Assembly (NCBI GenBank): GCA_002733415.1
Contig: NVVR01000010.1
Coordinates: forward strand, 1 to 64,000
Direction: 5' to 3'
Source: Kordia sp.
GTDB lineage: Bacteria; Bacteroidota; Bacteroidia; Flavobacteriales; Flavobacteriaceae
DNA length: 64,000 nt
Shown here in pieces: positions 35,977 to 44,102 of the stretch (positions are counted from its first letter, which is position 1; the number at the start of each line of letters is the position of its first letter). Under the pieces are notes generated by a model. It did not search any database, was not told the DNA's origin, and saw nothing but the letters and a program-made list of their open reading frames with translations. A program made the position numbers and the translations under genes.

Positions 35977-38322
35977 ATGAAAAAAAGTAGTTTATTTTTA
36001 ATGGGGCTCTTTATGTCCTTTCTTACATATGCACAATCATGGGATTATGTAAATTATGAAGATGGTAGTTATCTTAGTGCAATGAACGCTACTATAGACC
36101 AATCTGACAATGTATATACTTACGGATCAAATGTAGGTTTTACACGTGCAATTAGGCGCTTCGATAATGCAGGAAACTTACAGTGGACAAAAGATATATC
36201 TTCACTTTTAAGCTACACTGGTAATACAGGAGAAGGTGGTATTGAATATAAAGGGGCAAATATTTATGCTGTAGGCTCAAATGGTACAAATAAAGGAGCT
36301 ATAGTAAGTACAGGGGTTTCTGGTGCTGCAATCCCTAGTACATGGGACCAATTAACAGGAAGTAATTCTAGAATATTAGATATTAGGATAAAAGGAAATT
36401 TCTTATATGTCGTAGGGCATTTTGGATCTCACAATACCCCAAGCTCTACAATCAGTTTTTTTGATGGAACAACACTTACTGGTAATAGATCAAGTACTTA
36501 TATAGCTAAGTATACTATTACACCAACAAAAACTTTAGTTTGGGCAAAAAAAATAGATGCATCTAATATCACTAGAGGAACTAATATTGATGTTGATAAT
36601 GATGGTAATGTATATATTACTGGAGATTTCAGAGGTACTGCTATATTTTATAATGGTGTTACACCACATATTTTCACCTCTTCTACACCATCATCTACAG
36701 CCACTCCTGATACTTTTCTAGCAAAATTTGATGCCAATGGTAACTTTAATACAACATTTGGTTTAAAAACAGATGGTTTAACAAACATGTACAACTGGAG
36801 AAGTTATGATGTTGAAGTTAGTGATACTAACAATGCTATATATTGGGCCGAAGACACTAAAGTTGTTGCTTATGATAAAAATGGGGCTGGTAGTTTTTTA
36901 TGGTCTAGGAATATAGCACCAAAACCGTATAGTATTGAAACAAATAACTGTGGGGATGTTTATGTTACTGGTGCCACTTATGACCCCGTTAACAAATCTT
37001 CAAATTCATCTAAAGCTCCTTGTGGTTATACATACTTTGCTACATCATTAAATAATACTAATGGTGTAAGTATTTGGGGATCTAACTCAACATCTTGTTC
37101 ATCATTTGGATCTGAAGCTCTTATAGACTCTAATAACAAGGAAATTTTAGTAGGGTCATATTTTACAAGCGGTGTTTCTACTCCTTTAACAATAGATGGT
37201 AGTTATGCATCTGGAGGTGCAAGAGGTTATTTTATAGGTAGATATGATGATGCAGCGGTAAATAATTGCTGCAAAGAAAATATTGTTATTAATATTCCAA
37301 CTAAAATTAAAATTTGTGATTCGAATTTTGAGGAAATTTGTGCACCAGTAGCTCCAGTAGGAAACTCTTATTCATACCAATGGTGGGGTCCACACCCAAC
37401 TTTAAATATGAGTATACTTTTATCAACTTCTATGTGCTTTACTCCTACACAATATGGAACATATAAACTTGATATTGTTGATCAAAATGGTTGTATTACC
37501 ACCTTTAAATTTTCAATTTTAGAAGCCGTAGGTCCAACTATTTCTATTGATGATATTTATTATTGTGGTAAAGCACCTAGAATGGTTGGGTTTAACTACA
37601 GTCCTATAAAACCCACTATGTATAGATATTCTTTTGAGTGGACATATAATGGAAATCCTATAGGGTCTTCTGGAGATTACCAAATCCCTAATCAAGGTGA
37701 TGGAGAATACTGTGTAACAATCAACTGGCCTTCTAATACAGGTTGGTGTTCATCTACGACTTGTTTTATTGTACAACAATGTTGTAAGCCAGATCCATCA
37801 TTTAATACTTATTTTAGTGCTTCTCCAACAGCAAATAACTTAGTTATTAGTAATATTCCTTCTTATGCAGCGAATTACGAAGAAGAAACTTATAATGTAT
37901 ATAGACAATGTACCGGAGAAACTAGTTGGACTCAAATACATACAGTTACAAGAACTGGAGCTGATATGTACACTCCAATATCTTTAACTGTAGACCATAC
38001 ATGTAAATACAGAATACTACACATCATTAATCAAACATGCATGCAAAAATGCTTTGTATCTAATGTATATCTTAATGAAACAAGAAAAATAACTGTAGCA
38101 CCTAACCCTGTAAAGGATCATTTTAAAATTAATATAGAAGACTTTAAAACTGTAAAAGAAGCTAGTGTGAAAATTCTAGACGCTAGTGGTATTCTATTTT
38201 ATGAATCATCTATTACTTCTAATGATTTTAAAGTAAATACTACTAGTTGGAAAACCGGTTTGTATTTCTGTAAATTACAAATAGACGATAAAGAATACAT
38301 GAAAAGAATTATTAAAAAATAA
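35977..38322 (+). CDS. T9SS type A cargo protein with beta-propeller-like N-terminal repeats
   Basis: A 781-residue secreted protein. The signal peptide ends LTYAQ (about residue 20). Residues 25-425 hold repeated short motifs such as NVYTYGSNV, IYAVGSNGT, FLYVVGHFG and NVYITGDFR, typical of SBBP-like beta-propellers. Cys-rich Ig/PKD-like segments follow (about 430-690). The C-terminal 75 residues (VAPNPVKDHFKIN...GLYFCKLQ...MKRIIKK) form a type A sorting domain, predicting export through the type IX system and surface attachment or release. It has its own GGGTAATG promoter element. A ligand or enzymatic role is not evident. Confidence 0.88.
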   Translation: MKKSSLFLMGLFMSFLTYAQSWDYVNYEDGSYLSAMNATIDQSDNVYTYGSNVGFTRAIRRFDNAGNLQWTKDISSLLSYTGNTGEGGIEYKGANIYAVGSNGTNKGAIVSTGVSGAAIPSTWDQLTGSNSRILDIRIKGNFLYVVGHFGSHNTPSSTISFFDGTTLTGNRSSTYIAKYTITPTKTLVWAKKIDASNITRGTNIDVDNDGNVYITGDFRGTAIFYNGVTPHIFTSSTPSSTATPDTFLAKFDANGNFNTTFGLKTDGLTNMYNWRSYDVEVSDTNNAIYWAEDTKVVAYDKNGAGSFLWSRNIAPKPYSIETNNCGDVYVTGATYDPVNKSSNSSKAPCGYTYFATSLNNTNGVSIWGSNSTSCSSFGSEALIDSNNKEILVGSYFTSGVSTPLTIDGSYASGGARGYFIGRYDDAAVNNCCKENIVINIPTKIKICDSNFEEICAPVAPVGNSYSYQWWGPHPTLNMSILLSTSMCFTPTQYGTYKLDIVDQNGCITTFKFSILEAVGPTISIDDIYYCGKAPRMVGFNYSPIKPTMYRYSFEWTYNGNPIGSSGDYQIPNQGDGEYCVTINWPSNTGWCSSTTCFIVQQCCKPDPSFNTYFSASPTANNLVISNIPSYAANYEEETYNVYRQCTGETSWTQIHTVTRTGADMYTPISLTVDHTCKYRILHIINQTCMQKCFVSNVYLNETRKITVAPNPVKDHFKINIEDFKTVKEASVKILDASGILFYESSITSNDFKVNTTSWKTGLYFCKLQIDDKEYMKRIIKK

Positions 38323-38336
38323 TATAATCTATACAG

Positions 38337-38381
38337 CAGTGTATAAAATTTAAAGTCATATAATTTAAAGTTTATACACTG
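38337..38381 (+). terminator. Hairpin between the T9SS gene and the last lipoprotein gene
   Basis: An inverted repeat, CAGTGTATAAAATTTAAA with TTTAAAGTTTATACACTG, starts 15 bases after the stop and ends 17 bases before ATG 38398. It has no long T run, so it may attenuate rather than end transcription. Confidence 0.6.
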
Positions 38382-38397
38382 TAAAATAAATACCATT

Positions 38398-39524
38398 ATG
38401 AAAAAAACAGCAGTAACAATTAAACAATTTTTTATTCTACTAATTACTTGCACTTTTATTTGCAGTTGCGACAAAGATAATATAGAGGATTTTGAAACAC
38501 CACCTGTTAATTCTACATTTAAAATTAATGAACAAGAGTACAGCTAAGAGATGGAATACTTGAGTTTATTAGTTTTAAAGAGTTCTATTTTGCTATAAAT
38601 TCTTTTTCAGATATGAATGAAGAGCAAAGAATTCTATGGGGGAAAAAATATAATTTTGAAACCCAACAAATAATAATGGACAAAATTAGTATGGCTGAGG
38701 ATAGATTTGATGAAGAGTATTTCTCAGGCATTGATGAAGGAGCAACTCTAAACGAATTAGAAAACTTAAATAAACCTATTGCATTTTCAAATCTTTACAA
38801 CCAATATTTAAATGAAGGTTTCATTCAGCAAACTATTGAAGAAGATGGCTCTTATGGCTATTCATTAAGAGTAAATTATGAGCCTTCTGCTTTTGTATGT
38901 AACGAAAAAGGATTTGTTATAATTGAAGGTGATTTATATCACTATACGCAACATGGTGTAAATTCAAAAGTTTACGAAAATCCAAATGATAAAACTTTAA
39001 TGCTATCTAAACAACAAAAATCTAGCTCAATAATGGGGTTAAATGATTTTTATATTGATAATATATTTACAGCACAAGGTACACCAGGAAATAAAACGTG
39101 GTATTATGATTCTGCTAAGCATCGATTCTACCATTATGTATGGTTCAGATCTAGTGAATTAACAACTCATAAAATGCAATCTATTTTCATTACTTTATCT
39201 AAAGCTGAAAGAAAGCGTTGGGGAAAATGGAAAACTAGAAACAATTATTTACCAATTACTAATATAACAGGAGACTGGGATTATTCTTGGGATTATTGGT
39301 TAAATGGAAATACATTTTCTTTTTCAAATGTATTTTCTCCTTGTACTAATTCTAGTCCTATATATATGAGAGGCCCATCTAATCACCGAGGAGGCTATTT
39401 ATGCCCAAGTGGATTAATTACTAGTCCATATCAAATAGCTGATCCAATGAGAATATTTGGTATGCACATTCAAGGGAATTTTAATGGAGAGACTGATACT
39501 TATCAGACAAACTATTATCACTAA
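38398..39524 (+). pseudogene. Frameshifted lipoprotein gene, paralogue of 34821-35780
   Basis: ATG 38398 encodes a signal peptide with lipobox FICSC and continues to FKINEQEYS before a TAA at about 38546. From about 38545 another frame carries on with LRDGILEFISFKEFYFAINS and runs into the long open frame from 38613 to 39524 (303 residues, DMNEEQRILWGKKYN...). The two halves together match the layout of the lipoprotein at 34821. A one-base indel around 38540-38550 therefore splits a protein of about 375 residues. It may be a true mutation, a phase-variable site or a sequencing error. The C-terminal part is rich in Trp and Tyr. Confidence 0.8.
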
Positions 39525-39533
39525 TTTTAAAAC

Positions 39534-39573
39534 AAAAAAAATCGATTGAATTTATATTCAATCGATTTTTTTC
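39534..39573 (+). terminator. Rho-independent terminator at the end of the CHAT/S8 locus
   Basis: Stem AAAATCGATTGAAT with ATTCAATCGATTTT around a TTAT loop, ending in a T run, about 10 bases after the stop at 39524. Confidence 0.92.
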
Positions 39574-39590
39574 TCAACTTAAACTACTTA

Positions 39591-39762
39591 CTATAGACGC
39601 GCATGTAGTACCTTTTTTCTATAATTTCTTAAAGGTGTTTTACTTTTTAATAGCTTCGTAAAACCTCCATTTATATTTACATGATTTATAAAACCTAACC
39701 GATTATACAATGATATTACTTTTACTGATCTAAAACTTCCTGCACAATACACATAATATTTT
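39591..39762 (-). pseudogene. C-terminal fragment of a rhodanese domain
   Basis: An open minus-strand stretch of about 55 codons reads YYVYCAGSFRSVKVISLYNR and then GFINHVNINGGFTKLLKSK, ending at TAG 39591. CAGSFRS matches the rhodanese active-site loop (C-x-x-G-x-R-S), and NINGGF matches the following strand. There is no start codon and stops lie directly upstream, so only the last third of a rhodanese domain survives. Confidence 0.7.
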
Positions 39763-39823
39763 TATTAATATATCAACCGTAGCTTAGTTCACAGCTATAA
39801 ATTATGACATTTATCAGCTCAAA

Positions 39824-40009
39824 CTAATATTGCTCTAATAAATAATTTATCAAATCTGTTGTTGTCACAATACCTACCAATTTACCATTTTCTTCTACTG
39901 GAAGTGCATGAAAATTTTCTTTAGCTAAAATTTTAGCTACATCATATATATTATCTGAAGAGTTCACCGTTACTACATTTTTAACCATAACCTGTTGTAA
40001 GCTAAACAT
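39824..40009 (-). pseudogene. Single CBS domain, probably the C-terminal half of a two-CBS protein
   Basis: 61 codons: MFSLQQVMVKNVVTVNSSDN, a helix KILAKENFHALPV, and a second strand LVGIVTTTDLINYLLEQY. This is one complete CBS motif. Flavobacterial proteins of this type carry two CBS domains in about 140 residues, and this sequence corresponds to the second one. The region upstream of ATG 40009 is occupied by a WD40 fragment on the opposite strand, so the first CBS domain has been lost at that junction. It may still be translated from the internal Met. Confidence 0.6.
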
Positions 40010-40010
40010 A

Positions 40011-40496
40011 TTTGATTATAAACTACAGTTACAAAAATCAATAAAAGTTCATGATAATTGGATATGGGATGTAGCAATACATCCAAATGGTACTATAATA
40101 ACTTGTGGTGAAGATGGTACTATCAAGATAACAAACATAGTAACTAAGGGGGTAAAATGCTTATATCGTGGTACTGAACCGATATTCTGTTTACACTTAA
40201 ATGAGAACAGTAACGTATATGCAGGTTCAAAAAATGGGACACTAATAAAAATTGATATTGTAAGTCAAAATATAAGCAAGACAAAACTTCATAATGATGG
40301 TATTCGGTCAATAATATCTCATAATGATAATGTACTCACTTGTGCTGAAGATAATATTGTAATGAGTTATAATACTAACACCAATTACAAATCCATAATA
40401 ACTAAAACTGAAAATTTCATTCAAGACATAATATGCTTGGGAAATACCATTTATAGTGCTGGATTTGATGGGGTAATATCGGTTAGTTCATTATAA
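40011..40496 (+). pseudogene. C-terminal fragment of a WD40-repeat protein (copy 1)
   Basis: An open plus-strand frame without a nearby start codon reads HDNWIWDVAIHPNGTIITCG, then EDGTIKITNIV, CLHLNENSNVYAGSKNGT and AEDNIVMSYNTNTNYKSI, ending FDGVISVSSL at TAA 40494-40496. This is three to four WD40-type blades. The N-terminal part is missing at the junction with the CBS fragment. A related tail occurs at 43869-44060. Repeat copy D begins about 70 bases downstream. Confidence 0.75.
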
Positions 40497-40563
40497 AATA
40501 GCAAAGAAACTTCTTAAAAGAAGCCGTTTTCAACACACAGGTTTTTAATGCACCAGAGCTAAT

Positions 40564-41150
40564 CAAACCATTTCATACACATTATAACTCCCCTCCTTTT
40601 CTCGGGTCGTATAAAAAGTATTTCATTACATTTTTAAACAGTGTTTTGAGTCAAAAACTTTTCATTAAAAATGAAGAAGTAGACTTTGCTTTTACAAAGC
40701 AAAGCTACATAACGCGGAACATTATAGTTCAAATGTATTGTGATAGTTATTTATAGCTGTTTGACCATTTTAAGCCATAATTAGTCATTATGTAAAATTG
40801 CCGCTCGCCAAAGGCGCTCGATTGTTTTATAAAACCTAAATGCTATTGCATTTTATTTTAAACTCAATTTGCCAACGCTTCCAGCCACCAAAAAAAGCAA
40901 AACCTTTTAGGTTCGTATTTAAGTGTAGAATTGATTGGATATTTACGCTATAAAAAATAAGAATGTTTTCGTGTAATTCCCGCAACAGTATACGGCATAA
41001 TTCTGAAAGTCTGATAGACTTTTGAAATTGTGAGCGAGCCTTGGGCGACTGTGTGTAGCTTTAAAATTTCTATACACTTGCTATATTATCGTTACTATAA
41101 TAACCTTTAAAAGCTTTCTCATTTTCTTTTGTCTTGAAACAAAAGAAAAT
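40564..41150 (+). repeat. Long intergenic repeat, copy D (3' truncated, with a novel internal segment)
   Basis: The head starts near ACCATTTCATACACATTATA and contains CTTTGCTTTTACAAAGCAAAG and ATAACGCGGAAC; the body starts at 40721. It lacks the GTAAAATGGC inverted-repeat part, keeps GCCGCTCGCCAAAGGCGCTC, and has a unique insert of about 65 bases at 40991-41056 (CGGCATAATTCTGAAAGTCT...). The match stops after TTGAAACAAAAGAAA at about 41149, so the terminal hairpin and AATTCTATGAGGCC end are missing. The rest of 40497-41241 shows a degraded WD40-tail terminator and nothing else. Confidence 0.8.
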
Positions 41151-41241
41151 TAATTTCAAATATTTTTTCATTATTTCCAAGTAATACCTAGTAATTTCTT
41201 TATACGTTGAATAGTCTGTATATTTCACAATACCATTTGAT

Positions 41242-43308
41242 TTATTTAGCTACTTCAACTTTCATTGGATTATCTAATGCCCATTGATCAATTCGAACAC
41301 CAGTAACTTGCCAACTCACTTTGATATTTGATTGGTTTGTTTTAATTATAAATGTATTGTCTTCAATATTAATTTCTTCCCATATAATTGCTTGTGCAAA
41401 AGTTTTATCCATTATCGTTAATTGATATTTAAAATCTCCATTTAACGCGGACATATAATCTGGTAATTCTACTGTATAATACCCTTTATTATCTGTCGTT
41501 ATATTACCACTATATATATTAACACGTTCATTACTTTCTATAGAATTATGTAATAAAAACATATCATTTGGTTGCAATGGATGATCTATTTTAAACGCTT
41601 TTGCTGGAGCAGAGATAGATGTTGTAACTGTTAAATCACCAATTGTAGCAGTTGGAACAACAAATGTAGTTCCTACAGTTAAATCTGAACTAATCTCTAC
41701 ATCTCCTTCAAAAACACCTGCAAGCTTATCTGTACTTGCTGCTATAACTCTTAAAGCTGAACTCCCAGAATCTGTTGCCGCTGAAGTAATCAATACTGCC
41801 GAATCTGCCATTGTACCTATTTCTGCAAGATCAAAATGTGCTGCTCTTCCTTCTGTAGATGAAAAAGATAAATCATTTTGTTCTACAGATAAACTAGTAC
41901 CTACATTAATTCCTGGAATATAAGACGATTCAATATGTAATCCGTTACCAAGCCCCTCATTTATAATTTCAACAGCGGCTAATGTATTTGCAGCATTATC
42001 TGCTTTAAAATAACCTGCATGACCAAAGCCAGAATGCAATGATAAAATTCCTGGTTCTGTATTACTATCACCTCCAACCTCAGTATTTATCATAGAGATA
42101 TCTATACCCGGTCCTTTACCATTAGAAGTAACTCTAACTGTAGGTAAAGAATTTACTTTTCCTGTTATTTCATCTACAGTGTTAAAATGTGCTGCACCAC
42201 CAGCTCCCATATTTAATACATTTAATGTATTCATTGTATTGCCATTATTATCATCAATAACAAATTCTCCTGCAGCACCTAAGCCCATGGTTCCAGAAAA
42301 CAAAGCTGTTTCAGTCGTTGTTGTATTTATATTTAAAATTTCTATACCTTTTCCTGTTCCAGAATTATCAACATAAACTCCGTCTCCTGAACCGGCTTGT
42401 GAAACCCATAAGGCTTCATCAGTTCCAGCTGAATTTCCATTAAAAACATGAAGTCCTGTACTTGTTCCTGCATTATTAATAAGTGCAGCAGTACCTGTTC
42501 CTGCATGAGAAATCCTTAATGCGTTATCTGTATTTACAACATTACTATTAACAATATCAATAGCTCGTCCAGTACCTGTATTAGTTATAAGCACACCTTT
42601 TCCTGCTCCAGTTTGAGATACTTCTAATGCCTCACCAACACCATTATGAGTCGCGTATACAGCCGAAGCTGTACCATTATTACTTCCCCAAATTCCGTAA
42701 GCATCACCACTTCCATAACCATAAATTCCTGTCTGACCAATTGTTGTAGTTCCAGAAATGTATAGGCCTGTCAAAGTAGGATCCGCTGTGATTTCTAATC
42801 CATAATCTCCTGTTGCTACTATTTTTACTCTTCCAGCATCTGCGCTAATAATTCTTCCATCTCCTGCGCTTACTCCTTCATCATATGCTTCATCTAAAGT
42901 ATTTCCTGTTTCTACTCTTAGAGCCGTTAAAGCATAAGGCACACTCATCATTTGTGTAGTTCCTAAACTTACATAAGTACTTCCTCCAGTTGCATCTATA
43001 CTAGTTTCTAAGAAATATGAGTCATTCCCCCAATTTATGGTAGTAAAATCATCTATAGTTGTTCCTTGTCCAACGACAACACTTAGTACTCCTTGGTTAC
43101 TTGTAATAACAGAATGAGTTTCTGTGTAAACTACTGCTCCTGCAATAATAGTTTGATGTAATTGAAATTCTAAAGATACAGCTGTATTTGCAATAATATT
43201 TCCTAAGTTGTCTCGAACTACAGATTGATAATTAAATCCTTGAGGTGCTTGAGCAAAAGAACTAGCAGTAAATAAAACTACTAATAATACTGAATATAAA
43301 TTCTTCAT
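41242..43308 (-). CDS. Exported surface protein with collar-like repeats, unknown function
   Basis: A 688-residue protein from ATG 43308 (an in-frame ATG ten codons earlier only lengthens the N-terminus before a normal signal peptide). The signal peptide MKNLYSVLLVVLFTASSFAQ is followed by APQGFNYQSVVRDNLGNIIA, a very common N-terminal module of exported Bacteroidota proteins. Residues about 190-540 consist of imperfect Gly/Asn-rich repeats with motifs such as VYVDNSGTGKGIEI and ALWVSQAGSG, like tail-fibre or collar-type beta repeats. The C-terminal 150 residues form a compact domain (PLQPNDMFLLHNSIESNER). No T9SS tail is obvious. It lies between repeats D and E. Confidence 0.8.
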   Translation of the reverse strand: MKNLYSVLLVVLFTASSFAQAPQGFNYQSVVRDNLGNIIANTAVSLEFQLHQTIIAGAVVYTETHSVITSNQGVLSVVVGQGTTIDDFTTINWGNDSYFLETSIDATGGSTYVSLGTTQMMSVPYALTALRVETGNTLDEAYDEGVSAGDGRIISADAGRVKIVATGDYGLEITADPTLTGLYISGTTTIGQTGIYGYGSGDAYGIWGSNNGTASAVYATHNGVGEALEVSQTGAGKGVLITNTGTGRAIDIVNSNVVNTDNALRISHAGTGTAALINNAGTSTGLHVFNGNSAGTDEALWVSQAGSGDGVYVDNSGTGKGIEILNINTTTTETALFSGTMGLGAAGEFVIDDNNGNTMNTLNVLNMGAGGAAHFNTVDEITGKVNSLPTVRVTSNGKGPGIDISMINTEVGGDSNTEPGILSLHSGFGHAGYFKADNAANTLAAVEIINEGLGNGLHIESSYIPGINVGTSLSVEQNDLSFSSTEGRAAHFDLAEIGTMADSAVLITSAATDSGSSALRVIAASTDKLAGVFEGDVEISSDLTVGTTFVVPTATIGDLTVTTSISAPAKAFKIDHPLQPNDMFLLHNSIESNERVNIYSGNITTDNKGYYTVELPDYMSALNGDFKYQLTIMDKTFAQAIIWEEINIEDNTFIIKTNQSNIKVSWQVTGVRIDQWALDNPMKVEVAK

Positions 43309-43370
43309 AAGATTGGTTGTTTTATCAAAGATATACAATTATATTTTATTAAGAGTCTATTTGAGAGGGT

Positions 43371-43873
43371 TGTATAAAGAGTATTTACTCGCTCCTTTCC
43401 TATTTTAATAAATAGGAGCTCGTGAACCCTAAAGGGTGTCATTAACATTTTAAAGAGTGTTTAAGGTCTAAAATTTTTCAAAAAAAAGGAGTAAAGTGAT
43501 TTTACTTTATCAAAGCAAAGTTACCCCGTTTCGAGAACGGGACAAGCGCAACGCGGAACATTATAGTTTAAATGCTACTATGAGTAAAATGGCGAATACA
43601 ATAGTATTTTACATAATTACAGATATCATGTCGTTAGACCTATATCGACAGTAATTATGTAATAGCCATTTTACGACCTGTTCATTATTAAACATTCGAA
43701 AGCTATAATTGTCTATTATGTAAAATATCCAAAGATGTTTATAGGTATTGTATAAGCTACAGTACTTGGGCGTTTAAACATTTATGGTTTGTAGCTTTCG
43801 TTTAATTTGAATATTCTGTACAATGGTTTAGTATTTTTTAAATAAACGATTTATAAGAATGTTAACGTTTATC
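43371..43873 (+). repeat. Long intergenic repeat, copy E (head diverged, 3' truncated)
   Basis: The body starts at 43560 with ATTATAGTTTAAATGC and keeps the GTAAAATGGC inverted-repeat part almost unchanged, continuing to TTATAAGAATGTTAACG; it then breaks at about 43873 into a WD40 fragment. The head is altered and carries a small insert with CCCGTTTCGAGAACGGG. The GCCGCTCGCC block and everything 3' of it are absent. Same orientation as the other copies. Confidence 0.8.
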
Positions 43874-44060
43874 AATACTTACTTATGCAGAAGATAATAA
43901 AGTAGTGAGCTATAACTTTAGTACTAATTACAAATCCATAATAGCTACTACTGAAAATTTTGTTCAAGATTTGATAAGGTTTGAGGATCTGATATATACT
44001 ACAGGTTTTGATGGTGTAATATCAGTTAGCCAATTGAAGAAAAGAAAAGCAACTTCTTAA
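43869..44060 (+). pseudogene. C-terminal fragment of a WD40-repeat protein (copy 2)
   Basis: An open frame without a start reads LTYAEDNKVVSYNFSTNYKS, then ENFVQDLIRF and FDGVISVSQLKKRKATS before TAA 44058-44060. It corresponds to the last 60 residues of the fragment at 40011-40496, so the two derive from related genes. Its 5' end coincides with the break in repeat E. Confidence 0.75.
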
Positions 44061-44078
44061 AAAGAAGCTGCTTTTAAT
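44045..44078 (+). terminator. Terminator of the WD40 fragment, facing the amine oxidase gene end
   Basis: Arms AAAAGCAACTTCTT and AAGAAGCTGCTTTT with one mismatch around a short loop. It overlaps the stop codon of the fragment and could serve both strands; a degraded version follows the first WD40 fragment at 40501-40535. Confidence 0.7.
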
Positions 44079-44102
44079 CCTTAAATATTTAAACTACTAT
44101 AT

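Noticed and set aside
38199-38474. A 91-codon minus-strand frame rich in hydrophobic residues between the T9SS gene and the last lipoprotein gene
   Set aside because: It is antisense to the T9SS sorting domain and to the lipoprotein signal peptide, which explains its hydrophobic look.
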